A stretch of DNA of 64,000 nt, taken from assembly GCA_947034895.1 (NCBI GenBank), contig OX344764.1:58323348-58387347 (forward strand), read 5' to 3'. The position numbers were made by a program, and so were the translations under genes. The number at the start of each line of letters is the position of its first letter. Position 1 is the stretch's first letter. Source of the stretch: Rhytidiadelphus loreus. Lineage: Eukaryota > Streptophyta > Bryopsida > Hypnales > Hylocomiaceae. A model generated the notes under the pieces. It made no database searches, had not been told where the DNA came from, and worked only from the letters and a program-made list of their open reading frames with translations. Below are positions 10,426 through 29,500 of the stretch, one piece after another.

Positions 10426-11325
10426 GAAGGGTGCCTTGGCTTTGTTGCATGGTGTTTTGATCATTTGGGGAGATTTGAGGGGTATAGAAGCCTATTTTAG
10501 GGTTGTTCTCCTTGCTCTGAACAACAAAGTACAATCAGAATTTTTAAATTTTTAAATTTAAAATAAATAAATAATAATAATAATAAAAATAATAAAATAA
10601 TTTATTTTTTGAAAAAAAAAATTAAAAAATTATTAATATCTGACATGGCCGCCTCTTGGCCAAATCAAATTATAGTTCACAGAGAGTTCACAATCCGGGA
10701 ACTCCCCAAGAACTCGCAATCTCCTGGACCTCTCAAATCTCCCCTAATGTTACAATGTGAGAGTTATTGATTTTCGAAGTTATTGTATATTAAAAAATTA
10801 GAAAATTACTTTTACTTTTATTTTGGTTGTAGCAACAACACATGATACACTAGTCTATTCATACCTTAAGTTAGGCTATTTGTTTGTTTTGTTTTGTTTG
10901 TTACGGTGAGATCTCCTAAATCGTGCATCTATCAATTGTTTTCTTGGTACTATTGGAAAGTTCTTGGTGAGGAAGGGTGCACAAGCTTTGTTTTATGGCT
11001 AAGGGATGTACAATTCAAAAGATTTCACCATGACAAATAAACAAAACAAAAAACAAAAACCACAATTAACTTAAGGTATAGACTACTGTGCCCTATGTCG
11101 TTGTCATAGTATAATAAAATAAAATAAAAATAATTTTCTAATTTTCTAATTTATAAAAACTTTGAAATTCAATATATTTTTTGTTGTGAGTCAAAACACT
11201 GTGAAACAAAGCCAATGCACACCTCTTTATAGAAAGCTCTCTAATAGTACTAAAACGCGACCAATAGACATATGGTTTAAGAGAACTCACTATAACAAAC
11301 AAACAAAACAAACAACCTAACTTAA

Positions 11326-11701
11326 CCCCTAAAGGACCAGGGCCGATCTTCTATCAAAAACTACTCAAAACTGCCATTTTTGCTGCATTCATCCAAAAAA
11401 CAAAAAAAATACTTTTTTTAGAATCTAACTAAAGGATCTTGTACTTTACTAGTCTAGTATCATGTGGTAAAAATTTCATGGAGTTTGACCGTACAAATTG
11501 GAAGATATTAGCATTCAAAGTTGAAAAAAGAAAGTTTTTTTGCTCAAGGGCACCAATTGAAATAAAATTTATATTCCCACAAAGCTCATAAGTTTTCCTA
11601 TCTTATGAGAAAGTTTCAAAAAAATTCACTAAAAATTGAGATCATAGGAACTTGCCCGAAATCCATTTTGTCCCCCCGAGGGGACAATGGTCCTTTAGGG
11701 G
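11326..11701. mobile_element. TTAA-target element A, 376 bp
   Basis: The ends are inverted repeats: CCCCTAAAGGACCAGGG at the left and the complement of CCCCTAAAGGACCATTG at the right. TTAA lies on both sides (11322-11325, 11702-11705). The neighbouring tandem-repeat units carry the unfilled site CCTAACTTAAGGTATGG (for example near 10052), so TTAA is a true target duplication. TTAA duplication with CCC-starting ends is the signature of piggyBac-type elements; Sola3 elements also use TTAA. There is no transposase, so it is non-autonomous. Confidence 0.85.
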
Positions 11702-11737
11702 TTAAGTTATGGATAGTGTACCTTATGCCATTGCCAT

Positions 11738-13023
11738 CACTAGAAGAAAATGAGAGGGTTTGCAACTACAAAGAGCAATTAGTTTCTAGTTGCATCAAAC
11801 ATTTGTAACTGGTGAGAATTTGGAGGGCTTCAGTTCCTTAGGACTCGGCTTAGGATAAATATTCTAGTTGTATCATAGTTGCAAAGCAAAACAATTTAGT
11901 TTCTCATTTTGTAGCTTACTTGGAACTTCATTGATGCGTGAGGTTGGTCACTTATTGGCAACTCATTTGCAAACTAATGTATAACTTATTTGCTACTTTA
12001 GTACGACTTGTTTCTAACTTCTTTGCAACTCATTTGTTACTTCATTGTGACTCATTTATTATTCATTTGCAATTCATTTGTGACTCACACTAGAAGAAGC
12101 CCGTGTTTTTTTAAATTATCTGACGTCAAAGTTGATGGATTTTGCTAGACATCTCTTATAACAACTTGTGTATTTATGTCTACAATGACATCTATTGTAA
12201 CATCAAGATGTTACTTTAGATGTCATTGTTGCTCTAAAAATACAAGTTGTTACGAAGGATGTCTAGTAAAATCCGTCAACTTTGACGTTAGATAATTAAA
12301 AAAAAAACGGGTTTCTTCTAGTGTCATTTGTGACTTATTTGCAACTTGTTTTGGATTTGTAGAATTTATAGACTTCAAAATCTACAAAATGTAGAATATA
12401 CAAACTATAAAAATCTTAGAATTCTATTAGCAAAATTCAATATACAAAGATACAATTACTTACAACTAAATGGCACTGTTGACAACTAAATGTCCAACTA
12501 AATGGCACTATTCACAATTGATATGGGACAATTGATATAAGACAATCGAAAAATGATTTGGAAACAACTACTAAACAACTACAAAACAACTAGGAAACAA
12601 CTCAAAAATAACTACAAAACAACTATTGGAAATGACTACTATCATTTTACAGTTGCAATTGTTTCCTACTTATTTCTTAGTTGTTTTTTGTGACTTCAAA
12701 TTAACTTAGTAGATATCAAAGAGTGTGGACTAGTACACATTGACAATTATGATGAATTTTAGATGGAAAAGAACTCACATTCATTCTAATTTGAACTCTA
12801 TTCCAACTCTCAGAATCCTACACTTCATTCTATGATTGTTTTGCGACTAAAACAATGTATTAACTTTATTCTACAACTACTTTATAACTAAACATTGTTC
12901 TAATGATGTAAAGCAATGATGTAAGAATTTGATACAAATAGAGAGGGCAACAATTGCAAAATAGTTGTATAAGACACATAGTTGCATTTTAACCGGTTGT
13001 GGCGAACATGTTTTTCTTCTAGT
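11738..13023. mobile_element. CACTAG-type element, ~1.29 kb, with a nested MITE
   Basis: The left end is CACTAGAAGAAAATGAG; the right end reads TTTTTCTTCTAGT at 13011-13023, where the final G and the target copy seem lost. It interrupts the tandem-repeat word CCATTGCCAT/AGTCAAAATAAAAG. Inside are many short direct words (CAACTCATTTG, GACTTATTTG) and CAACTA-rich tracts but no ORF. A second element (12088-12323) is inserted in it. Confidence 0.65.
12088..12323. mobile_element. Nested CACTAG-type MITE, 236 bp, TSD TCA
   Basis: It begins CACTAGAAGAAGCCCG and ends with CGGGTTTCTTCTAGTG, with near-complementary arms of about 100 bases (landmarks GACGTCAAAGTTGATGGATT and its complement). TCA flanks both ends (12085-12087, 12324-12326). 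It sits within a run of CATTTGTGACT words of the outer element, so it is the younger insertion. Its subterminal words resemble the right end found at 57240-57377. Confidence 0.9.
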
Positions 13024-13688
13024 CAAAATAAAAGTAAACTAAAGGTATTTTCTAATTTTTTAATTCACAAAAAAATTGAAATTCAATAACTTTCATACCA
13101 TAGGTCCAAACAACACAAAACAAAGCCTATAGACACCTTTCTTGTAGAGAACTTTCCAAAAGTACTAAAAAATGTGACTAAAAGATGCACAGTTTTGGAG
13201 ATCTCAATATAACAAACAAAACAAAACAATTAGCCTAACTTAAGGAGATAAGGTATGGATAGTGTGCTACATCCAAAACAAAAGTAAAAATGATTTTCTA
13301 TTTTTTAATTCATAAAAATTTCAAAATCAAATAACTTTCACACCATATGCCCAAATGCTACGAAATAAAGCCCTTGCACCCCTACTTGCAAAGAGCTTTC
13401 CAATGGTACTAAGAATGCAATTCGAGGACGTACGGTCCAAAAGATCTCATTGTAACAAACAAAATAGTCAAAACAAACAACCTAATTGAAGGTATGGATA
13501 GTTCAAAGTCCCATTAAAATTAGACGTGTATAAGTGAGTTTGTCTCCATAGTGCCTCATAACAACTAGTGTAAATGGAAGAAAGTTGGCTTCATCTTTAT
13601 TAATTTGTCATATAAAATTATAGAATACTAGTGTAGCCTTGTGTCATTGGCCCAATTTTTTTTATTGATAGTAATGATTTTAATTTTT

Positions 13689-13692
<4 letters not shown>

Positions 13693-13745
<53 letters not shown>
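13693..13745. repeat. (AT)n microsatellite
   Basis: About 25 uninterrupted TA dinucleotides occur in an AT-rich spacer. Confidence 0.98.
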
Positions 13746-13751
<6 letters not shown>

Positions 13752-15655
13752 TATAAAAATTTGAAGTTGTTTGTTTAAATGTTAAAAAAATGGGACACCT
13801 CTTGCACTCCATGGAGCTTTGTGAGGTACATGTGCCAAGTGACATACTTTCCAATTGTCCCCCTGTGAGTGTTTTATCTTCACCCTTGAGATAAACCAAA
13901 GACAACCAAGTTTTTTGAGTTTCTAATGTAGAATTCCTTATGGGAGCTTAAATGCTTCTAACTTTAATAGACATAAGGTGGAAATGAATGATAGGATGAT
14001 GGAGGACTATTTTTATGACACTCTTGTGTGTAGACGTGCATTTTTTCATCAAAGATATTTTGACAGTTACTTGTTTTGTCTATCATGGATAGGGGTTGTG
14101 CCCACAATAACTACTTTGTTTAGAAGAGGGATGCATGTGGTTTAGAGGGCTCTCTCTCTGTACCAAAAAATTATTGTTAATCTTTGCATGCTTTGCTATG
14201 GTATGAGTGCAAATGCCATAGACGAGTATTAATGAACTAAACTAGCAACAACTAAAATGTAAGAATGAATGATGGAGATTCAAAAGAAGACATGGTAAAT
14301 AATCAATAAGAAGAAACCATTAGGAAAAGTCATAGAGCATGTGTCATCATATAGGATCACTATTTGAGTTTTCATTGTATTATTTCTTAGATAAGTGTGT
14401 TTTGATTTAGGAGTGATATTATTGTCAATCTAATAGTCAAGTATTGGTGCTTTGCAAAGATGCATTCAAAGGTAAATATTTTTCCATTATTGGACCAAAG
14501 ATATCTATTTCTACTTCAACATCTTTTCTCTTCTAATTGCTACCTAAATCCACATATTCTTCCTTCCTTCAAATTCTAATAAATTTTTGCCAAATTTCTA
14601 TACATAGCAATTATAGGTGTGCATTTCTTAGTTATAGGTTGTTTTCATTTATATGTGCAAAGAGAGCGTGCTTATACTATTGTTATAGGCCATTTAGAGT
14701 TTTAGGAAATTATAGGATTTAAAAGAGGGGTTAGATTCAATAAAAATAACTTTTGACCTAAAATATAGGTGGAGTTCACATATGAATAAGGTATGTTCCA
14801 ATCTTAGCATCTTATTTTACGTGTAACGACATTGGATCAATATTTATCCATTGGTGAGACAATAATTTGGTTTGAACCCACACTTAAATTTATATATCAG
14901 CATTGAACTCATGTCCCAACTTTCTTTGCAATAATTTGCAATTAATTTGTGTGTGAATGGCCCATTTGAAAAATTCCACATGTTTTCCTCCGTCAATAAA
15001 AAAACTTGGTGGGGTGTGGTGACGCCCGGCGTTTCGTGGGGTCATTTCATGTGAAGCTTTTGCTGCAACCCCGCTGCAACCGAATTAGGGCTAGAGAATT
15101 AGGGCTCGCCATTCCTGTTCGTGTGAGACTGAAATTATGGCACTTATTTAATCTTGAAGCAGTGGAACGTGAGTCAAAAAAATTTGATTCACGTGATCAC
15201 AACGAGTTGCGTGTCGACGATTTTCAGTTGCATCACTCACGTGGCAGAAATACTCTGCGTCAGCTTCTGGAGTCGATTGTTTCTTGACGAGAAGTGGATT
15301 GTTTCTGCATAGGTTGTGCGGCGGAGGAAGACTCTAGGGTATGGTAGTCAAAGCGTCCGTTTGTAGACATCCCAGATTTCTAAACCTATCATTCGCAGCG
15401 CATCGGATTTGAAGTTACAGCCGCTACTTATTAATTCTGCGATTTGCATTGATAGTTTGATTGCTAGTCAGCTCGTACTATTCAAAGACCCGGACAAGCA
15501 AGTTGACCTTGTTCTTGACTATTGTGCTGTAGGGCTTAAGCACTTTTTAGGTCGTGTCTGCTCTTCAGTTCGCGAGCACAGAAGTATTGGTGTTCCTGGA
15601 AGCTTAGGACTCAAAGGATTTCGTGGGCGTTTTGAGATAAAGGTAGTAACTAGTG
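13746..15655. other. Intergenic DNA and MIRO upstream/leader region
   Basis: No protein gene is supported. 13746-14950 is AT-rich with no clear repeat. From about 15000 the base composition rises toward that of genes and ORFs begin to appear, so 15000-15655 is probably the promoter and 5' leader of MIRO. A GGTCATTTCATGTG/GGTTGTGCGGCGG style mixed composition is seen but no firm TATA box. Confidence 0.4.
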
Positions 15656-21437
<5,782 letters not shown>

Positions 21438-21841
21438 GGCGTATACCCTCCACTTTTCGCTCATCGAAGGTGATCACAGGATCTTCCGCTTGGGGTTTTC
21501 TTGTAGCTGTGGATAGTATGAAACATGGGCGGGTTGCACCATGGATAAACAAAGGATTTAGAAGAAATTCTAGACAAGTGTACGTCTCTCGGCTCAAGAA
21601 ACCATCTGGAATTGGCGCCCGTCGCCACCATTTTGAGGAGCTAGACCGCATGTGAAGTCGGGGTGGTGAGGACGGGTGCCATTGCGGTCGCAGAACTTGT
21701 GTCCAGCCAGACACAGGCTAAGTTGAATCTTTGTGCATAGAATTGATCAGAATGTGGCACCGCATTAGGTACGAGTTGTGTACAGGAACTCATGACTGGA
21801 ATCGGTTATGAAGATCCGCTCAGGATATGTACTCGGAGCAC
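21438..21841. other. MIRO 3' untranslated region
   Basis: This stretch follows the TGA at 21435-21437. The minus-strand ORF across 21373-21714 shows no domain and is treated as a shadow. No clear AATAAA was found close by. Confidence 0.5.
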
Positions 21842-21920
21842 GTCAGGCCTAGTGGCTAAGCTATCAGAAATGAAGAGGCGCCAGCCTGACCTGCTCGCAC
21901 CCGGTTGAAAATCCCCGGGC
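21842..21920 (+). repeat. Possible tRNA-derived SINE head
   Basis: GGCCTAGTGGCTAAGC (21847-21862) resembles an RNA polymerase III A box and GGTTGAAAATCC (21903-21914) a B box, about 50 bases apart, the usual spacing of tRNA-like SINE heads. The B box deviates from the GGTTCGANTCC consensus and no acceptor stem or poly(A) tail is clear, so this is a weak call. Confidence 0.3.
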
Positions 21921-23584
21921 CCAGTCAGTCAGTCACATGGTTTAGGGATAAGCAATTGACTGGTTTAGAGCCTGCCAAATGGGTTTTTTTAACTCCTAAG
22001 AAAGGTTTGTGGGAGGGGGAATGTAGATCTGAAGCTTTTGAGGCGAAATAAATTACAACGAGATTGCAGATACAAAATCTTCGGAATTTTTTTTGCTTGT
22101 CCCTTCTCAGTATGATTCGTTTTACAACCTTGCACAAATACAGTATCATGAAGCATTCCAAGTTACTGTAGTCGCTATAGAATACACAAAAATTGTATTT
22201 TCAACACATTGAAATGTTCTTAATCCTTTTCATAGTGCTCAATATGCACAAAATGCAGTAAGCTTTTGAAAGTGTACATCATCCAATGGTTGTCAGCTCG
22301 ACAGATTGTGACTAAGAAGTCCAGTCGTGTTTCTATAGTCAAACTTAAATCTTCATACTTGCTAGTAGGATAACTTAAATGAGAAAAGATGCGAACATTC
22401 GCAGGATACCCTAGGCCCCCAAGAAAAGGCGGGGAAAAGTGCTTGCGTGGCGGGGCCACCCACTTCCGTCATGTGCCAGATGTCAATAACCCACCTGTGC
22501 CCTTCCTCCCCGTGGAATCCTCCACTTGTCGCCCGCTCAAAGGTCGATGGCAGAAGAGACCTGCTCAATCCTTCATTCACTACCTTATGACCTTGCAAAT
22601 TTCTCGTCACTACGCTTAGTTGCCTCTCTCACCTTTGAATTTCACCAGATTTCCAAACACGAGGTTTGTTGCGGAAGACCCTTCTCTCTAAACTTTCCAG
22701 GGAAACTAGTTCACGCACTGGTGCTTATAGCTCTGACGAATACAAATTGGTAAGACAATCTTAGTTTCCTGCTATCCTTTGCTTTGCTTTGTTTTTATCG
22801 AAGTAGCTAGAAGAATCCTGCCGATCGTGTCGTTTTCTCAATACTTGTGTACTGATAGCTGCTTAGTTGATGCGGTGTTGCATGTCTGTTCTGTTATCTT
22901 TTATTGTTCCCTAGGAAAGAGTATTGTTCCCTAGGAAAGAGTTGTACTTAGGAAAGAGTCTCTGCTTATTCAGCAGAGAATTTCAGCACATTATGAACGC
23001 GAGAGCTATTGTGGAAGTCCCTTTTCTCTAATCTTTCCGGATGCTACTATTCTTGTGCATTGATGGCTACGAGTTGATACGGTGTTGCAATACTTTTTGA
23101 TTATCTATTTTTCTCCATTAGGATTATACGTAGGAAAGAATCAAGTGCTGCTCAGTCGGCAGTGAAATTCAGCAGATTACCAATACTAGGGCTATTGTGG
23201 GCGTCGGTTCTCCCTGAATTTTCCAGGTACTACATCATGCTCTGGCGTTTAGTTTTGCTGGATGCAAATAGGTGCTACAATCTGAATCTTACTTAAATTG
23301 TTTCTTTGATTTGATTTGATTTGAGCGAAGTAGCTAGAAGATTCCTGCCAATTGTGCCGGTCGCTCTTATGGATGCTGAAATAGGAGAGAAAACAAAAGT
23401 CGAAAATGATCTGAACACCATGGCAGTTTCGTTAACGTTGGCAGTGTTTATGGTTTCGAAATCCTAATGGATTGTGATTTCTGCTAAAGGTTGGTCGTTG
23501 AGACTTTGAGCAAGCTCACCGAGTGGTGAAAGCTACTTTGAATTTTGCGAAGGGAGTTAAGGATCGGTTTTGAAGGAAGAAATC
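21921..23584. other. Intergenic region and EDR2-like leader with repeated blocks
   Basis: No protein gene. From about 22650 to 23370 a block is repeated two to three times with divergence: the word TTCTCTAA(A/T)CTTTCC(A/G)G near 22683 and 23027 and TCCCTGAATTTTCCAGG near 23209, and the word GAAGTAGCTAGAAGAATCCTGCC near 22800 and 23325. A 20-base unit is also duplicated exactly in tandem at about 22904-22943. This lies just upstream of the EDR2-like start codon and may represent duplicated leader exons or promoter. Confidence 0.5.
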
Positions 23585-26500
23585 ATGGGGGATAATGCTG
23601 TGACGAGAATGGAGGGTTGGGTTTACTATCTGAGCTCTAGTAAACTGCGATTAAATCATCCTCGCAAACGTTATTTGGTTGTTGCGGGAAACCGAGCCAG
23701 CTCTTTCAAGGACAAACCCAAAGCTGGGGTTGAGGTGAGATTCCGTTCCACATGTTTGCATTGAATAAAATTTACGATTTGGGGCGGTATCTGTTTGGAG
23801 AGTAATGACTAGGTGCCAACAGTTCCAGATTTCAAGCCATATATGCCACAACATCCTCGCAAAATAACATGGTGTTTCTAATTTCTTGATGCTTGATGCC
23901 AATCTGTTGAAATTTTTTTGTTCCTTTCCGTTGGGCCTTGCGGTTCCAAAACCCAATGTGTTTAGAGGAATTTTGTACGGGAAAACCTGGTGCATGAAGT
24001 GAAGTTTTACAGGAATGGGGTGAAATGCATGTTGACCGCAGAATCCAGTGAGATCGGGAATTATTGATCCAGAAACAAGAGTTACCGACCATGGCCGTGA
24101 AACTGTCCATGGCCGAGTAAGCTTACTGCACCTGCCCTCTATTCCTCACTATTATTCTGGAGAATAACACCATCTCTTGCTTCGAGATTTTCTGCAAGAA
24201 ATTTCATGTTTGTTTGTTTACTGGTGTCTTCTGTGTGTTCAGGTTTTCTTTGCGTTTTCCATGCACGACCCGTACATTCCTGAAGCCAAACTTCGAGTAA
24301 GTAGAGTGAGATTTCCCCATGGATGATTTCCAGATCGCCTGGTTTGAACAATTCGTCTCTCTTCGTTTCATGAGTAGTTTGCGTTTTTGGCGCTGAATAA
24401 GCTGTTTAGGTGGTATTTGTGCGAGTAGATTAGTACCATAGATAATGTACTGAAACTAGGAATGAACGACTGCGGTGTAGGGTTACTATGGCACTTGGTC
24501 CTGTGCATCATTTAACAGGAGACTCTATGGTGATTCACATGGCAACCGCATCATGTGCAGATTGGAGTTCAAAATGCGGAGGATGCTGCCAAATGGATGC
24601 AAGCTTTCAGGGAAGTTACTGCAAGGGTATGGATTTCGAAGTATATGACTTTTGTGATCGATTGTGCTGCGACTCAACTTTCGACGCAAATGCTTGCATG
24701 CCATTTATAGTCTGATCTCATTCGAAGCTCTTGAACACTAGATTTCTCCTATTTTGATGCGATGTTGTATCTTCTCATTAGACTCACAATTTTCAGATGA
24801 GATTGTCAATTATTCTGGATTGCCTTTGTATTTGCTGAATTTACAGCTTTTGTACAGGCACTGCCTCAAGGTACCAATAAAACTTTCCTTCCGGCTGCTC
24901 AAGGACGTAGGCGCCTTCCAAATCTCAGGTCTGACCATGCGAAACCATATCTGAACCCTTGATTGTCTCAAACTGCGTTGTTTCTTGGCGACAATTTAAC
25001 ATCTCGAAATGACTCCTAGTATATCATGCCGCACAGAAGTGCTGTCCGCTTGGGTGGTGTGTGTTTATTTTCTCAAGGACGAAGAGAATGAAACAATTCT
25101 GACACATCGAGAAGAAAGTATTCGAATTATGTCGAAATAATTTATTACCAACCAATTCAAAAACCAAGAGGGATAATTACAAAAAGATTAGTGCCAGTGT
25201 GGCAACTGTTGATTATCAGAAAGTGTCTTTGAGGACACCCTTCCAAAAGGGCGTGCTCAGTGGTTGAATATTGTATGTATCTTACGCTTGCGATCTTGGT
25301 TTTGGACGGTGTTTTGGTACATATATATTACTCACTTGTTTTGTTCAAATTTTGTGAGAGATATTGCAGGCGCTCAGGAAGGAGAGGAAGTGGGCTTGTT
25401 CAGGATTTGTCCGGAGGCTCGGATAACTTGTTCGGCGAGGAGTCTATTGGCGCACCTCATGCAGGTATGAGTCTGACTGCCTCGTACAAGTAGCTAAAAT
25501 TGAAGTTTCCGATTCTCTGGTGCCATGTATTTGTATAGAATCATTCTACAATGCATTTTAAAAGATGTAGGAACCATATTATTGCTCCTTGTTTATAAAA
25601 TTAGTTCTGCCGATAATGCATGAGAAAACCTCGTCTAATTGTAGTATGTACATCCGTCATTACAAAATTATTTGTGCCATGCAGGAATGCCGAATTGGAC
25701 GGGGACTTTACTAGCCAAAGACCAATCGCCTGATGTGATTGCGTCCTCTCCGTGGCAAATTTTCGGGTGCAAGAATGGTGCGTAAGTTGTCCAGTCTTTG
25801 TGTCCTTGTACTAGATGACCTCTTCTACTGAGGATTGATATAGAGATATTTTCCCTCGAAGCTGTCCCTCGTTTGAGTATGGAATGTGATGCCACCAATT
25901 TTTCTAGCTGACTTCTATTCTTCATACACTGGGTATTCTTAAGAGTGACTGGATTGAATTACCTCAAAAACAAATCTCATTTGAACTGTTTTTGGTATAT
26001 TTATCACAGCTAAAAATACATCTGATCAGAATCTATAGGGTCATTGGACTATCATAGAACAAGTCGCTCATGTTCTTGAAAATGTTTCACCTTAAATTTA
26101 TGCACTTTTTCCTCTTAATTTAGGTCTACGTTTCTTTGAGGAAACTACCGACGATGACGATGATGTTCTTCAAAAGGTATTTTCTAATTCTGTCTTGTGT
26201 GTTACTCAAGTACGGGATACATCATAATCACCTTCAATTTGAAACTGGACATAAATGTTTTTCCATTGGTTGCAATTTTTACATGGTTTTGTTATCCCAC
26301 AATAATTTCAAAATTCAAAGTCTGCTGAAGAAGAACTACCTAAGTGGGCCAGTTTCACCTGAAATGTAACTGTCACTTTGGGACCCTTCCTGACATGATA
26401 TGTAATAAATATGTGAAAATTTGACCATGGCTTCATTTTAATCGCTTGCGCGTGTATAATAGATAATTGGGGATGACTCTCCGACACTCATGGCAGTGGG

Positions 26501-29500
26501 CGTAGTAAATGCTAGCCCTGCGAGCGTCTTTGATACAGTCATGGCCTTGGGTCCTTCTCGGGCTGAGTAAGTTTATAGCAATTTTCTTTTCTTTTATGTG
26601 GCTGTTTTGTAGATTGGGCATTGAAATGATGCTTCTATTCTTGATATTTTTGGTTTGATTGAACATATCCCATTCTCGTTGAATTATTTTATGCTAGTAG
26701 TAGTAGAGTTGATGATGTACGACACTTGAGATGTTGTCTTCCCAGTTCAAGCAGATCTGTGTAAGCTGTGAGAAATACAACATAAGCTTAGGATTGATTA
26801 AATTGAACCGCTCAATCAACCTATTTATACACTTGCGATTGTGTTTTGATAATGTGGAATTGATGTCTTATGCAGATGGGATTTTTGCTTTCATCAAGGT
26901 CGAGTCATAGAGCACGTGCATGGTCATGTGGACATTGTACACAAACAATTCCACTCTAAGTGGCTTCCATGGTAGGTCATTTTGTCATATGCAGAATTAG
27001 TGGATTGGGGTCTTTAGAACGATTCATGATTGTTAAAACTGAACAGCAGCCTCTATGAAGGACTTATATGACTTTTATCAATATGTTATGATCGTTATGT
27101 ACTGTACATTGTAAAATGTTTACGTTCTTTGGGGGTAGTGCAGGCGCATGAAGCCTCGGGATTTGGTCTTCCAGCGTTACTGGCGGCGAGATGAGGACGG
27201 CACCTACGGTATGCCATCTATAATGTATTTTTGTATGGGGTTAAATTGGAACACCAGGGGTCTTATTCTTTCAGAAGTCGTCGGAGTGGCATTTGAGTCT
27301 GAAGATGAATGTCCTTATGATTGAAGGTTCCGACATAGTGCCCTACGTGTCCCTCACGTTGAGATACTGGTCCCTCACGTTTTTCAAGTTTTGTTAATTT
27401 TCGTGAATGTGTGGCAGTCATACTCTACAACTCAGTCAAGCATGACAAGTGTCCTCCCAGCAAGAAATTCACACGAGCTTGGTTACAAAGTGAGATCATG
27501 AAGCTCCTCTAGTTTTCAGTGTAATCTTTACCTAGCACGATGTGAAATGTTCAGGTTACTTCAATCTTATTATTTGCTGCGTTGCAGGCATGTACATTTT
27601 TTATCTTGTGCCTTTTAAACATCTTAAACGTGCGAGCATGATTCTAGCAACTTAAATTAAAATGGTTTGCAAGTTAATGATATGAAATGACCTTTCCCCT
27701 GGAATGTGCTTTGCTTACTACAGAATTGGAAATTACATGCTACACGTCTCATCATTTACTGAAGCGGTGCTCATTTCTCGCAAGATGCTGCAATAACTGA
27801 AATTGCGCTTTCTGCTTGTGAAGGCGGAGGCTACATAATATCACCATTGAAGGGGAAGAATGGGGATGTGAAGCGGTGCACGGTGATGCACATATTGAAG
27901 GTGGACTGGAAAGACTGGAAAGGGATTTGGAGGAAGTCTCGCAACCGGGACATGACTCTTCTCATGCTCGAGCGTATTGCAGGTTCTTGCTTCTGTCTGA
28001 CCAATTTCTTGAGAAAGAATACCACTTGAGTATTGAGGTTTCAGTCGTCGTAAATACACGTTTGGGAACTGAAAATTTTCGTTGGCATACATCATCTTAG
28101 AATGTGAGTGCGTCACTCTTGCGGAGTCACATGATAAATTGGTTGGAGAACGATGGTTCTATGGTGATATTTTCCTGTCAGAAGCACGTAAAAGTGTTGT
28201 GATCTATAAAGAATAACGAAGACTATTAGAATTTAAATCAACAGGACTTGGGATGAAGTGTAGAACTACATGAATTTAAAACTCTACGCAATTATAATTG
28301 ACTTCTGAAATTTCCTCAGGACTAATGACCCTATCTTGCACATTCTATCAGCGATTCGTGAACTCTACAAGTTGAAGGATAGACCAATCATCTCAATGCA
28401 GCCGGAAATTCGGCAGAAGAATGAGGACATTTTCTATGAGAGTACGGAGGGCCAACCAGAAACTGCGAACATAGAATCGAATCGGGATAGGGTACCAATG
28501 CAACCAACTCTTCAAGAATCAGAAAGTAAATTCCTCGTCATTGCTGATGATGAATTTTTTGATGCTGATGAGGGCCATACATCTTGGGAACGTGGAATGG
28601 AGCCGGAGCTTATATCTTCAAATGAAGGCCAGGGTTCATCCATGGACGAAGCTGAACATGAACCACGCAACTTCGTACGATTTCTACGCACCCATATGAT
28701 TTTCTCTGATGCCTAGTGCATTTTTTTTAAAGTGTCGTTTACATAACGTTCTGAAATTTCACCCAATTATTTACGCAAAGGAAGATAGATCTTTGTGCAT
28801 ATATCTTTTTTCAGAGCACAACACCAGAAAAAGAAATTCAGTCGTAAACGAACCAATAAAAAAATGGAGTTCAAATTAATGTTTTTTGTCGTAATCCTCA
28901 GCCTCATTTTTGACGTGTTATCTCTGGTTTGTGGGGGCACTTTCTAACTATTACATGGTGGTGCACGCTCCTCAGAACACTGTATCAAAGGCTGCAACAA
29001 TTGTCAAACGACTTCAGGACCTTACCTCAGGTGCCGTTGTACAGCCCAAAGCTTAGTTCTGGGGTTTTAAAGTTCCTAAGTTCACCCCGCTTCCAGTATC
29101 TTTGCTATCTTCCGGTACACAATTACAGTAGAAAATCATGAGGGATATTGCCTTCATCGTTGCATTGAGAGTTGACACTCATGTTTGTGAGATTCATCAG
29201 GTCAAAGACGCCCTTCATTTTCAAGGAGCAGTGGACCAAGCGAGTGGACAGATGATGCTGACCTGGAGTTTATGATTCGAGAATCCTCGTTGGGGACTGT
29301 GACATGGGCGGGTGCTGAACCTAGCACCTTCCTGATACGCGGAAAACGCTACCTTAGGGACAATAAGAAGGTGACTGCCATCTTCTTTATTACCATGATT
29401 GTGAAGTGTCTTTCATATATTCAAAGGTGTAGAATTGGCACAGATTGGTGTTGGTACTACTTCTTTTCTTCATCGTATGACTGCTATGCTTATGTAAAGT

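Larger units (their letters stand above)
9340..13520. repeat. Tandem repeat of ~240-base units, broken up by insertions
   Basis: Recurring landmarks appear in order: a CCATTGCCATAG word, an AAAGTAAAAGTAATTTTC word, AACTTTCACACCATAGGTCC, a GAAACAAAGCC...TGCACCCCT word, AGATCTCA, AACAAACAAAAC and CCTAACTTAAGGTATGGATA. Direct copies sit near 9340-9600, 9600-10195 (interrupted), 11000-11325, 13020-13260 and 13260-13500. An inverted copy lies at about 10430-10990. At least three mobile elements are inserted (10196, 11326, 11738). The units have diverged strongly, so this is an old array. Confidence 0.65.

Noticed and set aside
10261..10464. Lys-rich minus-strand ORF
   Set aside because: Lies wholly in a MITE arm; coding look is due to A-rich repeats.
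15006..15287. 93-codon ORF before MIRO
   Set aside because: No family resemblance, and position fits the MIRO promoter or leader.
23570..23584. TTG start upstream of the EDR2-like ATG
   Set aside because: Non-ATG; ATG at 23585 begins directly before the PH domain.
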